Below the pieces are notes generated by a model. The model did not search any database, was not told where the DNA came from, and saw nothing but the letters and a program-made list of their open reading frames with translations. Source: Neospora caninum Liverpool (lineage: Eukaryota > Apicomplexa > Conoidasida > Eucoccidiorida > Sarcocystidae). From it: a DNA stretch of 64,000 nucleotides. Numbering within the stretch: position 1 is the stretch's first letter; each line of letters starts with the position of its first letter. Shown here in pieces: positions 1 to 12,150 of this stretch. The translations under genes and the position numbers were made by a program. Location: assembly GCF_000208865.1 (NCBI RefSeq), contig NC_018396.1, forward strand, positions 5,636,514-5,700,513, written 5' to 3'.

Positions 1-137
1 GAGCGCGCGAGAGAGGGCAGGGAGACTTCCTTAGCGAGGAATTCCGTCTTTGGGTGGCCCTTGCCGGCGTTCTCGGTGTCCAGATCTTTTCTCCCCTCTT
101 TTTTTCTTTCTTTCCCGTCCTTTTCTTCGTATTAAAC

Positions 138-3100
138 ATGAGGGCCAAGAGTGAACGCGTATACAAGCCTGGTGCCAAGGAGGTACGTCTTTCTGCAACT
201 CTCTAAATCCGTGTTTTTTCTGTCCAGCTCTCTCCGCCTGGAAGACAGGAGGGAATCTCGAGCTCGACCGGCGTTGTGGGGTTTCGGGAAGACGTATCTT
301 TCTGCATTAGCTTTTCCGGAAAAGAGACCTAGTGAGGCCTTCCGCGCATTTTTTAGACACCCATTCTTAGGCAAATGCTCTCGAAAAATCACGTGTCCGT
401 GGAAAAAAAGAGTCGCCATTCGGCAGGAGAGTGTGCCGCTCGAATGGGGGTGCGCCGGACCGTTCGACGCCCGCGTCTTCTGGTCGTTTCTTTGTGCATT
501 CTTGCATTGGCCCGCGTCTACAAAACCACGTAAAAGAAGGGCTCCGCGCCGTGCTGCTGTCTTTTGCAGCTGACAATCAAATTAACTAGCTGCGTTCCAC
601 CGATTTCTTGTTTGTGGGGTGCCCGTGTACACCCAATGTGCTGACACTGTGCATCGCTGGGACCGTCGCCACCGCAATTCCTTCTCTTTTCTCCACCAGA
701 CGGAAAGAGCACCTGTCGGCCTCATGCGCCCGTCAGCTTTTTAGCTAAAAATCACCGAATGGCTGCGTGTCCTCGCTTTCCGCTACACCGCGCGCACGGG
801 CCACACTGAAGAACCAGCTGTCTTACGGGGGGGATGCGGTCGCTGAAAACCGTCACTTTTTCTCCGCATCTGTTAGAAAAACAACTACCGTTTGTCGGCT
901 CATGGGACCTCTAGTGTCTCCGGCGATTTCGCTCCGCTCTCGCTTCTTCCCGCGTGTCCCCCCGTGCCTCTGAACCGCTCAGGCTGCGCTGTGCTGCCGT
1001 TGCCTGTCTTCAGGAGTGGCGAGTGGTATACTGGATCTACCCGCAAGAGAAACTGAAGAACAACCGCAAACAGGTTTCTTTCTCATCGATCGTAAGTCCG
1101 GCGCGCTGCCTCGTGTCAAATGCGCGACTGCTGATATATGGATGGGCCGTGCCCGGGGCCCAGATTTTCCCACTGCCTACACGCGCCTTGTACAAATGGA
1201 ATCACAACACGCGTCGCCAGAACTTTTTCTCTGGGACCCTCTCGAACGAATGAGCTGTCTAGGCGTGCACGTTGCGTGGGGGGCAAAGCAAGGCACCCGG
1301 CCGTTCGCAAAACGAAGCCCGAACGGTACATTTGCTGTCCACACAGTTGAAAAAGACTTGAGCGACGCAAAAAGAGCACAGTCGAAACCGTATATGCTTC
1401 TTGGCAGCCGTCGTCCACAGAAAACGTTTGCCTGATCGTTTTTGGTGCCGTGTTTCCGTTTGAATACGCGTTCTGCTACAATCCCTGGTCCTGACACGAC
1501 CTGCGCACAGTCTCACCCACAGATATAGCGATGTACAGAGTTAGATGTGCAGATGCGCGGCTGCATACATTGAAATTTGCCCACACACGAAATGTTACAT
1601 TATATATATTTACGTATGTATATGCATAATCAGGTGCGCAGATGTATCCTTCCATACCTTGACAGTATGTCTCCACCCCTGTGGGGAGCAGTGTCGTCTT
1701 GGGCGGGCTTCTGGTGTCTCCCTACTCGTGTGGAGAGGGTCGGCGTTTCTCTGGATGTGGGCGAGCTTGGGATGCTTGCGTGGGTGGCGGAGCTGGCCGC
1801 GTTCACTCGAGAGTGTCTTACGATTTCGCCTGTGTTTGCAGAAATATGGGGACCAGGGAGCTCAGAACAAAGCGTGGGCAGTGATCCGGTACATCAACCA
1901 CTACGGGCGCGTGCCGGAGGACATCAAGAATCCGCCAATGACTCTCGAGGCGTGCTGCAACTTGTGTTATCCGCACTGTATCAAAGAGCACGTGGCTTCG
2001 TGCCCAAACTGCGTCGACCCGCCTACAGAGCGTTACCACCACGGCTCGCCCGCGGTTTCTTGCGCGAGTTCGTCCGCGGGCCCCTCGCCGGGCTCCTCGA
2101 GCGCGGTTTGGCGCCAAAAGTCGAGTGGAGAGGAAAGGCCCCGGAACGGCGAGGCCGGCCCTAGTGACGGTTCGGGTCTCTCCTCGCCGGCGTCTGCGCA
2201 TCCGCGGTCGCAGTTCCCGTCAGGTGTCCACACAGAGAGTGGAGGCGAGAAAGACGACGACGCCCTCTCGTCGCTGCCGGACCTAACGCCTCTCGACTCC
2301 CTCTCGCCGGTGCTGTCGGCGTCGCCCTGCGACTTCCGCGGAATGCAGAGACCCAAGGAGTCCGGGGAGAAGTCGCCTCCACTCTGCGGCCGGAGCCGGC
2401 GGAACTCGATCGCCAGCTTCGCGGGCTCCACTGCCTCGCCCTCCGTCGCCGCGAAGCCCGGACGGCCTTGCGAGTCGCCGCCGAAGGCTGGCAGCAAGCT
2501 CCGGAGCGGGACCAGCAGTCGACGCAGCAGCGTCTCGCTCCGAGCCACGCAGTCCGGCAGTCAGGTGCGGGGGCCCGCGAAGGCCCGGCGGCTCGACACT
2601 GGCGACCGCGCGCGCCCGTGTGGAACGGATGACGGCGACTTTGACGACTTTTCTTCCTCTCCAGACCTCAGCAACGTCAGCGTGTCCAGCAGCGCGTGCT
2701 CGCCCCTCGTGGGTGTCTCTGCGGGCCGAGGGGCCTTCCAGGGCAACCCTCCCTTCTCGCCGCTTCTTCTCCCCGGCTCGGCTGCGGGTCGGGCGAAGAC
2801 CGAAGGCGGCGCGAGTCTCAGCGGGGCGGCGCGGTCGGGGCGTGAGACGCCCGACCAGCCCGCGCCCACCGCCACTCACTCCTCCGGCGACGAGGCTGCA
2901 GCGAGTTCAGTCGACGAAGGCGCGACTGGAGGCCGCGAGTTTCCCAAGGCGCGCCCAACCCGAGGTCGACGGCCTTCCGTGGGGTCTTCTGGAGGCGAGC
3001 CGCAGGGGCCCAATCGCGAAGAGGAGGGTGGGGCCTGGGGTCACGACTCGTCGGGCTCGATGTCTCTTCTGCCGCCCCCCGCCTTCTCGCCTTTTGGGCC

Positions 3101-6100
3101 TCAACAACAGAGAGACGAGCCTTTCGCGTCAACTTCGCAAAACAGGGGCGACCGCGCATGCCCGCCCCCTCTGGCTGCGCGAGGCGGGCCGTCGGGACGG
3201 TCGCTCCTCGCCGACGCAGTCCAGCAGCTCTTGAGAGGCGCGAGTCTGCGCACGCACTTGGTGTCGGGCGACGGCAACGACGAAGCCTCAAAGAAAGATC
3301 CCTTCGCGGGGCGCGCCTCCGGGTTCGTTCGCCCCACCGCTGAGTCCGGAGGCAGGCCGGAAGAGCGGCCGAACGCGCTCGCGTCGAGTGCGGAGGCCCT
3401 TTTGACGTCTCTGAGAAACGGGATGAATCTCGACCAAGACCACGGGACCCGGGGGCCGGGGACTGTCTCCCTGGCGTCTACCACCGCGCTGCTGGCTGCA
3501 GTCGCCATGAGAGTCAAAGAGCGGGAAAACGCAAAGGCCAAAGCTGCCGAGGAAGACTCTAACGGGGTGTCTGGGCTGAGCGACGGATCGAACAGAAAGT
3601 CGACGGAGGCGGTCTCTCTCCCGCGCGCAAACGAGGGGGTTCCCCAGAAACCTGTGCCTTCTCCGGCAGGCGCGAGTCCGCCGGCGGGGCGTGCGGCGTG
3701 GCGCGCAGTCTCCGGAGGGCCTCCGCCTGGGGCGCAGGTGGCCGGCGAGAAGAAAGTGAAGGACGACGAGGCCGACCAGGACGAGCAGATCCAGCGCCTC
3801 CACCGCTTTTTGAACGCGAACGGAATCGTCGTGACGGAGGCGTTGCAGGCCGCGGCTTCCCGCGGGCCCCGAGGAAAACTGCGGGCAGTAGACGAAACCG
3901 ACAAGGCGCTCGCTACCGTCAGGGGTCGGCCCGTCCCGGGGGCGAGCGGGAACGCGTTTCGGGGCGCGCAGCGGCGAGGCGCGAACGCAGGGCGCGAGGC
4001 GTGGAGGCCCGGCGCTCAGCTGGGCGCGGGGGCCCTGAACTTGTGCTCGCCGCAGCGGCGCGAAGGCGCTCCGGCCGTTGACAGCTGCTCGGGCGAGGGC
4101 GAGGAGAAGCCCAGTGGAGAAGAGCGGAAAGACGAGGGCGTGGTGAACGTCTATCAGGTGTATGCGCAGCACATTCTCCACGATATGGTTCAGAGTCAAG
4201 TGGTCGGGGCGCGCGAGGGCCCCGACCCGCTGAAGGAGTTGCTGCATGCGTCCAACTTCTTCGCCATCGACGCGAGGAAGCGTTTCCTCCAGAGGGCAGG
4301 GTGCAAGACGAGACGCGACGACGAAGCCGACCGGCTTGGCTCCGCGACGCATGCAGGCAGGACTGGCGAGAGCCCGCCGTTGAGCCCGGAGCGGCGCGCA
4401 GAGTCGCGGGCGCCGACTCCACCTGCAGACGTTGCGGGAGGCCAGCCGGCCTTTCCGAGCTCCTCTCGGAGCAGAGGCTATCTCCCGTCCGCGGGTGCGG
4501 GGGTGACGACGCGCATGACGACGCGCGCGGCGACACGGGCCAGTCGCGGCGGGTGCGGGGCGACGCACGCCAGTGGCGCGGGCGAGGAAGAGAAGGAGAC
4601 CCCGTGGATGTGCAACGGCGTGCCGGTGAGCTGTAGAGATCCGTTCCTGAGCGAGGACAAAGACACACAGCAGTACTACAACTGCGGGCAACCGTGCGGC
4701 GGGAGCGACTGGGGCGACCGGCGGCTCGTGGGTCTGGGCGCGGGGCTGCCGACCCGTCGGCAGGGCCTGCGCAGTGGGGCGGCGGAAGAGCGGGGGCCCG
4801 GCGTGGGCCGAGGCGGGCGAGACGAGGAAGAGGAGCCGGGGAAGCACGAGGAGACGGAGGAGGAGGCTGACGGGAACGACCCGACGACGTTCAACTGGCA
4901 GGCGAACTCGGCGCTCCGCCAACAGAGAGCGGCGCTGAAGCTCTTGAAGGAGATCACGCAGTGGGGGTGGAAGTCCATCTACGAGCACGAGGACTTCTTC
5001 CTCGAACAGCTCGTCAAGAAGCAACTGAAGACAGCCGCGCGCGTCCTCGAGAACGAGATCGTGAAATATTCCTTCCCGCAGCTGTTGCCGGTCTTGGGTG
5101 ACGCAGACCGAGATGTGCGCCTTTCAAAGGGGCGAAGCCGCCGGAGGGACGGGCTCCTGGCAAGTTGGGGCCGGGAAAATCGGGCCTGGCTGCGCGCCGC
5201 GGGGAACGAAGAAGCGCCGAGCGGCGTGGCCAACGCCGAGGAAGAAGACGAGGGAGAAGGGGAAAACGCGCCGCAGCGAGAGGTTCGCATCGAACCCCAG
5301 GACTTCTTTTCGGGCTGCGACTCGCCAGTCCGGTGGGGCGCGGGAGAAGAGGGCCTGCCGCCGGGGGGCGGCGAAGACCGGGACGGTTTCCGCTCTCCGT
5401 CCGAGGACCGGTGGCGAGGCGAGCTTATTGTGGAGCAGGAACACCACATGATCCACGGGCCGATGCGAAGAGACAAGCAACTGGGCCGCGCGCAGCCAGG
5501 CCCCTTTTCTGTTTCCGCGAAGACGTCGTCGCTCTCTACAGATTCCGAGTCGGGACAAGCCCAGTTGTCTGCCCGTTCGAGCTCAGGCGTACAGACGCCC
5601 CCTGAGGCAGCCGTTTCCGGCGAGGAGCCGGCTGTGGGATCTCTCTGTGAAGCGACGGCGAAGCAGTACCTAGAGAACCCTGAGGAGTATGTGCGCCTTG
5701 TGGCCCGCCAGGGTGGCGCGAAGCGTGAGTCGTTCGTGACTGTGGCGGAGGCCCTGGCGTCGACAAAGCGGGCGAACGTCTCGGGGCGCCAAGGCTCAGA
5801 TTCCGCGGGAGAATGCCCAACAGAGCGAAAAGAGAAGACCCCCCTCAGTCTCGAGTGCCTAGCGCGCCTCCTTGCAACTGCCGCTGCTAATCGGCAGAAG
5901 GCTTCAGCCAACACGGAGAACATGCGTCGCTGGCGACCGCGGTCGGAGGCGACGCGCGATACCCCTGGAGCCCAAGGCCCCGGAGGCGCGCAGCCGGCGA
6001 GTGGGGCGGGGCCCCGGCCCCCCGCGAGCCGCGGGGGGCGACCTGGCCCGTACGGCGTGTCAGCTGCGCCTACCGTCCAGTTGGGGGCGTCTCCTTCGGA

Positions 6101-7925
6101 GCCTGCGTTGCCGGCTCGCCTCTGGAACGCGCTGCGGGGACACAGCAACGCGGCCGAGGACGCGCAGCCCTCGGCATCTCTGTCTCCTCCCGAGGGCGAC
6201 TCGCACAGCGCGGAGGCAGATCACCGCACGACTCCAGCAGGCAAGGGCTCCCCGCTCCCGATGAAGGCGTGGCTCGAGCGATTGCTGGCGGCGGCTCGTC
6301 AGACAACCGGCACTGCGGCCGAGGGGCAGAGTCCCCCGCTGTCCCCTCCGTGTGCCTCGCCCCTCGATCTCAAGGCCGCCACGCGGTCTTCGTGTGCGTC
6401 GGCACTGATTGACCAAGTGACGCGGCTGCTGGCGAAGCGACAAGAAGAGAGGAGACAGGCGCAGATGCGCGAAGTCGAGAGGAAACTCTTGCAGATGCAA
6501 GAAGAGCAACGCGACAAAACGGTGAACTCCCAGCTCGCACTGGACGCCATCGACAGGCGGACCCGCGGGCTCGCGGGGCTGGGCCCTTTGGAGAAAGGCG
6601 GCGCTGCCGGCCTGTCTCTTCGGTCGGCCCAGACACCGCAAAGGAAGAAGGCTCCGGAGGCTCAGACGGCAGGCTGTGAGGGCCAGGCGGCCCAGCGATC
6701 CGGCGCGCCTGTCGGTCAGGTCGGGCTGTCGCAGCTGCGCAGAGGCGAACTCAAGGGAGATTCGTCGCGGGGCCTCGGGGGCGCTGGAGCCCGGACCGCG
6801 TTCGCTGGCGAGACCCCACAGGCGACGGGCGTGACGGAGACAGTCAGGCAGGGAGGAGACAGACCGGCCGGAGACGCGGAGCGAAGGGGTGGGGATCACG
6901 TCTCGAAGGGCGACGCGGACCCGAATGTGTGGCCTTCGAAGCCCGAGACGAAGCCACCGAGGCCGGGGGAGCGGCGACTGGGCACGGAAGGGGCGAACGG
7001 AGAGGGCCTGTGTGGTGTCTCGAAGAAAGTGTCTCCGATGCTTCTCGCCACTCCAGGGTTGAGGGGGAACCCGGGCAGTATGCCGGCGTTCAACGCAAGA
7101 CCCGATAGCGGACTAGGCGAGGAGACGTACTCAAGTTCAGCTGCCTTCGCGGCGCGAGGCGCACTGTCTTCTTTCGCATCGGCGTTCAGATCAAGCGCCT
7201 CGCCTCTTGTGACGAGCTCCTCGATGGAAGAGCGGGGCGCGTGTTCAAAAACGGGGACAACCGCAGGTTTCTCGGCAGAGAGCGGCGCCGGTTTGACCAG
7301 CGAGGGAGTCAGCACGGCGCACACAAGCGCTGCGGCGTCGCCCTCGTTTCCTGCAGTGGCGGCTTCTGCCTCGGGAGGCACGACCCACGCCCAGGGCCCC
7401 ATCCGGGGGGTTGGGCCGTTGGTGTCGGAGACCGCAGCGGCAGGCCAGGCGGCGGAGCTCCCACGGACAGAGACAGCGCGGAAGAGAGAGCGAGAGACTT
7501 GTCGGGAGATTTCAGGCAGCGCGCCTGCGAAGCACGCGCGGTTGGACGAACGGGAAGCGAAGAGCGAGAGGTACCTCCCCGAAGACGCAAAGAACCTCAA
7601 CCCCTTCCACACAGTCTTGGAAGGCTCTGGAGAGATCAACAGCAGCAGTTCGGGCTGCTTCTCGCTGAGCGACTCCAGTGGGGCGTGGACCGGCGAGGAA
7701 GTGTCGACGAGTGAGGGGAGTCTCGCCGTGTCCTTCTCGGCGTCTTCCGTGTCGCTCTTGGGCCACCGCGAAGAGTCGTCTGAGTATCGATCCGCGGCAG
7801 ACGTCTTTGAAGAGAAGTCCGGCCACGAGGCCAAGGGAGACGAGAGCCTCGCCCGCGAAGACTTTGCGGCAGAGCCGTTCCTACCCCGGGCAGAAGCTGT
7901 GGGGTCCAACGCGCGCGCCGACTAG
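138..7925 (+). CDS. ApiAP2-type (AP2-domain) DNA-binding protein, very large
   Basis: Three exons are inferred: 138-182 (donor GTACGT), 1014-1073 (acceptor TTCAG) and 1842-7925 (acceptor TTTGCAG). All junctions are phase 0 and give about 2,062 residues. Residues 7-57 read as one AP2 domain. The spacing of an RVY strand, Trp17, the basic RKQ, KYG at 36-38 and Ala42/Ala46 on the helix matches apicomplexan AP2 domains position for position. A cysteine cluster follows at residues 73, 74, 77, 81, 89 and 92, possibly metal-binding. The remaining ~1,950 residues are mostly Ser/Gly/Pro/Arg-rich low complexity. Exceptions are a helical stretch near 4910-5090 and a charged coiled-coil-like stretch near 6430-6530. 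AP2 proteins of this group are sequence-specific nuclear regulators; the target of this one is unknown. The AP2 call depends on the splice joins, because no single exon holds the whole domain. I cannot assign an AP2 family number. Confidence 0.72.
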
Positions 7926-7934
7926 GCGTCTCGA

Positions 7935-7946
7935 GTGTATGTACAC
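7935..7946. repeat. GTGTA-NN-TACAC palindrome
   Basis: Perfect 12-bp palindromic copy (central TG), nine bases beyond the stop codon of the AP2 gene. It belongs to the dispersed family described in the findings. Confidence 0.8.
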
Positions 7947-10676
7947 GCGCCCACACACATGGGACAGGGAGACAGCGGGTCGAGACCCAAGGGTCTCTCA
8001 GGCGCGGGTTGGGAGGGATCGGAAGACGCGAAAAGCCCGGGAGAACCGCCCGGCGTGAGTTGAGGCAGAAGCAGGAAAACTCGCGCTCGCAGCCCAGACT
8101 GGGCCTTACAAAAACCAAGCAGGCGAATTGCAGGCCAGAGAGGGGGGGGGGGGCGGGGTAGTGCGGAAAGGCGAAACAGGGAACCGCCAGCTTGCAGCCG
8201 GCAACAAGACACTCACAGAGTCCGGTCTTCAACGCATGCGTCCCATATAGTTATATGCATATATATGTATGTATGCATGTAAACCTATAAACATATGTGT
8301 GCTATTCTACTCGTTTCTTTGCGCATACGCACACAGAGTACGTCTTTTTTTCTTCTGTAACTATATGTTTTTCAACGGCCGCCTCGAACTAGACTCTCGA
8401 ATGCAGATATGCGCTTTTTAAATGGACCTTGGTATTTCAAGTTCTTCCTCTTTTCCGGCCTGTGCCGGATTTCGGATGCTCTCTCGCCTCATGTCTGAAA
8501 GACGTGTGTGGAAAGGAGAGGCCAGGTTGCAGTGCCCGACTCGCGGTTTTTCCTCCTTCCGTCGCTCACGCATGTGTGCCTTCCACAAGCAACCAGCCCC
8601 GGCGAGGAGCACGGCGCATGCGCCTTCCGTTTTCGGCTGTGTGCGTCCGCCCGGTGCGTCGGCGCGTGTGTCGTTTCTTTCTTCTGATTGGAAGGGTGAC
8701 CCGAGAGAGTTTCTTCACAGGCCGGGTTCGCATTCTTGCAGGCACATGCCTGCTCACACTCTCTGTGTTGATCTGGATGCTTGGAGTCGCGGGCGCGTGC
8801 GTGGCACTAGCGTAGGGTATCACGCGCAGATGCGGGGGCATAGCTGTCTTGGTTCCTCTCTAGGGTGGTCCCGTGCCAAGTCTCTCCCGTCCCGGTGGAG
8901 AGAGGAGAGAGTGGAGAGCCCGACAGGAGCAGTCAGGGCGGGCGGTCACACGACTGCGCTTTTCCTGGAGAATGGAGGTTCGGGAGTGTGCCTCGTGCAT
9001 TCTGTTCAACGCAGCCAAAACCAAGACACATATGCGCCTTCGCGGGGGAGAGTTTTGCGAGGAGTCGCTGCTCTGGAGACGGAGGGTGCGATCTACATGT
9101 GTTCCTTTTTCAGTCGCGTTCCTTTCCACCGAAGTCGCTGTCGTTTTCCCAGCGGGACAGGGAGAATCTGGCGACCGGTACCGTGCCTACGAGGGGCGCG
9201 AACGCGTGCATCCGATTTTATCCTGGGGCCAGACCAGCTTGTTTCCGCTGTCTCGCACCGAGATGAGAAGCAGAGCAGGGAAGGGATGGCATGTTCTGCA
9301 CACAGGCGCTGGCGGAGGAGGGCGAGCGCGCCTCCACGTGTATGTGCGTGGCATGCACAGACAACACAAACGCGACATTTGTGCGTTCCTTTCTGGATAC
9401 ATTTAGACTCGCAGAGTCCCGCTTTACAGACACACGTCGGTTTCAAGTGTTTATATTCGATGGCTGGAGCTCACGATATGGCTGACGCCTCTGTATATAT
9501 TGTTTGCCTCGGTGTAGAGGTGGGAAATGTTTTTGTCGCTCTTCTTCTGCGCTCGTTTCCGTCGCTCCCTTTTTAAAAGTGGAAACCGAGAATTGCTCGT
9601 CTCAAAGTCTTCAGAGGGGAGAAGGTCGCTGCTTCCCTACGTTTTCCACTCGCGCGTCAGCGAGAAGAAAAGGTATTTCAGACTCGATTTTTGAGGTGTT
9701 TCAGAACCACGACTTTCCGGAACACAGGAAAGATCCCGGCTGTGTATATATGCGGCGCGCGCGTTTCGCCTCAGCTCCACTTCCGCCTTGCGTTTGTTTT
9801 CACCGATTCGGCGTGCTGGTGACGCCACAGACGTCTTCTGAACAGACGCAAGGAGCTTCGGAAGCGTCTGTTCTCGATCCGCAGAATCAGCGACCCGAGC
9901 GTGAGTTAGCTTTCGAAGAGAGGGTAGACGGAGCGCTCGAAGCCAGCAAAGGGAGAAGCAGAGAACGACTGAGGGACGCGCTGAATGATGTTGCGCACAC
10001 ACACACCCTTTTACTGTCTTTGCGCTCGTGTTTTCGAAAGCATCGGGGATTCTTCCCGGAAACAGCCAGAGAGGAAAGCGAGGCTCGGTGAAAAAGCGCG
10101 GCTTGCAGCGAAGGACGGCACAAGGAGAAGCGGCCGAAGAAGCGACAGTGCAGAAAGGTTCTACTGCCTAGGTCCATTAGTGAACTCTTTTGGTCTGATC
10201 CGAAGTACGCAGTGCGCTAACTCGATACACAGGACGTGACAAAAACGTCGCTAGATTTGTGTAAATGACAAACACGCAGCAATTTTAGATCGGTGGTACA
10301 AAAATACCAAACCGAACACTAATCAACTGAGTTAAATAACACGGGGAAGCTTAGAAAATACAAGGAAATACACGAACGAGGAGGGCAAGACTGACGCAGC
10401 AGAACCAGAGTCGCCGCGCGGCTTTCTGGAACGAGCACCTGCTTGCACTGAACGGACACCCCACCGGAGATGCGTGCGTGACTGTTCTTCTCGGCCTCGT
10501 GGAAGAACAACAGAGACACAACAGATTTCTTGGCACTTTTAAAACTCAGAGGTACAAATGGGTGTGCAAGCGCAAGACTCAACGCAGCCTCCTCAAACAC
10601 ACAGGCTGGCGACGAGAGAGGCTGACAAAAAAGAGGCCTAGAAACAGTCCCAAAAATCCGATAATACCCAATATAT

Positions 10677-10682
<6 letters not shown>

Positions 10683-10713
<31 letters not shown>
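10683..10713. repeat. (TA)n microsatellite
   Basis: About 15 uninterrupted AT dinucleotides. Similar (TA)n tracts recur through the window, mostly in introns or intergenic DNA. Confidence 0.95.
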
Positions 10714-10716
<3 letters not shown>

Positions 10717-11556
10717 GGAACTGTATCTATATCATTCGACGTCCAGAAGATCCAGAGGTGTATATGGAGTCTTCGGCGTTTGTCACTGCGCCAGGGAGAC
10801 GTGTTCTGTCCAGAGTCTCAGAAAAGGGAAAAAGGAGCCTCGGCGAGGGGAGAAAATCAGATGCAAAGGTGTTCGTGTCTGATCGCGGGTCTCCTCTTTA
10901 GTGCGCGAATTCTCTTTTTTAAGTGCGAAGACAGGCAAGCGGGCAAGACCGATCAGAACTCGGTGAAGAGAGGCACGTGCATGCGCTGTGAAAGGGAAAA
11001 GACCTTTGTCTGAGGAAGAATCACCTCGACAGGGGGTCTGCAGGCGCTCTGTAAAACAATCCCCAAGTACATCGACACCGTGACGCAATACCTCCGTTTA
11101 CCCACGCGCTCCCGTGCCTGTCGCGAAACCCCGAGAAAAGACCTTTCAGCACCGAAGCAAATATTCACCTAAACAGAAGAACACTTGTTTCTAAACCAAT
11201 ATTTCATATATATATATATATTCGGGCGGTTGGATCGGTCATTGCATGCGGGATTTTCTTCAGAGATGAGGACGCTGACAAAGGGAAGGTTCGCCGACGA
11301 AGAGAGGCGACGAAGGCTGCGGAAGAAGCGGAACGTCGTTTTTTCACTGGACGCTCAAACACGCGAGGCACTCGACAGAAATCAAAAATGTAGAAGAACC
11401 AACTCAGCCGCCAGGAAGCAAAGAACGAAAAACGCGTCGACAGCACCAAAGTGGTGCATGGATACCCCCACGAGCAGAAACGACGAAAGGAAGAAACGAG
11501 AGTATGGGAAAGACACAGAAGAGAAAGGGAAGCACAGAAGAAGGCCAGGTGAAAAA

Positions 11557-11692
11557 GGATAAAACACACGCCGCTCGGAAACGGAAAACGCACATAGTGA
11601 AAACGGATAAAACACTCGCCGCTCGGAAACGAAAAACGCACATAGTGAAGACGGATAAAACACTCGCCGCTCGGAAACGAAAAACGCACATT
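11557..11692. repeat. 48-bp tandem repeat, about 2.8 copies
   Basis: Units begin at 11557, 11605 and 11653, each starting GGATAAAACAC and running through CGCCGCTCGGAAACG to a CGCACAT segment, with only a few substitutions. The period is a multiple of three, so frames on both strands stay open across it. I see no family-like protein and do not call a gene. Confidence 0.9.
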
Positions 11693-12150
11693 CCCCGTCT
11701 GTCCGCTCACGTACACACTCAAGTAGGCATCAGCGTGTCAATAAACAAATACGCCTATATATATATATATATATAATACAGACGCATGAATGTCTGTACA
11801 TATATACACATGTAAATGTCTCCAAAAGAGAGGCAGAAAAAGTGAAACACTAGGATCCAGATTTGCATACTTCTTGGCTGTGGTTCATAGGATACTTTGG
11901 GCTCCACATGCTCCTCACTCTCCTGTTTCGTGGTTTTTAACCACTTCACAACCACCCCGCCCATCCCTAAAGCATGCAAGCAGGAACCTTCACTGTCCGT
12001 GCTTTCACGACACCTTCCCTCACTGTCGCCTTTCTCTCCGTCTCGACTAGCACTTCCTCCTCTTTTCTTCTTCTTCTTCTCTTTTCTTCTTCTTCTTCTT
12101 CTTCTCCTCTTTTCTTTATCACGTCACGCCTCTCGCTGGAGTTGAGCGCC

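Larger units (their letters stand above)
7926..12150. other. Intergenic region without a supportable gene
   Basis: This stretch separates the convergent ends of the AP2 gene and the TIM23-like gene and presumably carries both 3' UTRs. It contains a perfect GTGTA-NN-TACAC palindrome at 7935-7946, a G-rich run near 8142-8153, a (TA)n tract at 10683-10713, a 48-bp tandem repeat at 11557-11692, a second short (TA)n near 11755-11775 and a TTC-rich polypyrimidine tract at 12056-12118. Open frames here, including a 384-codon one at 8422-9576, show no family resemblance, no domain-like composition and no splice-consistent extension. Confidence 0.6.

Noticed and set aside
3288..6899. Long minus-strand frames opposite the AP2 gene (up to 578 codons)
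   Set aside because: GC-rich third positions in the sense gene suppress antisense stops. The frames are Arg/Pro/Ser-rich with no family resemblance.
8422..9576. 384-codon plus-strand frame
   Set aside because: No recognisable domain, no splice-consistent extension, mixed composition, and overlapped by comparable frames on both strands. Treated as intergenic.
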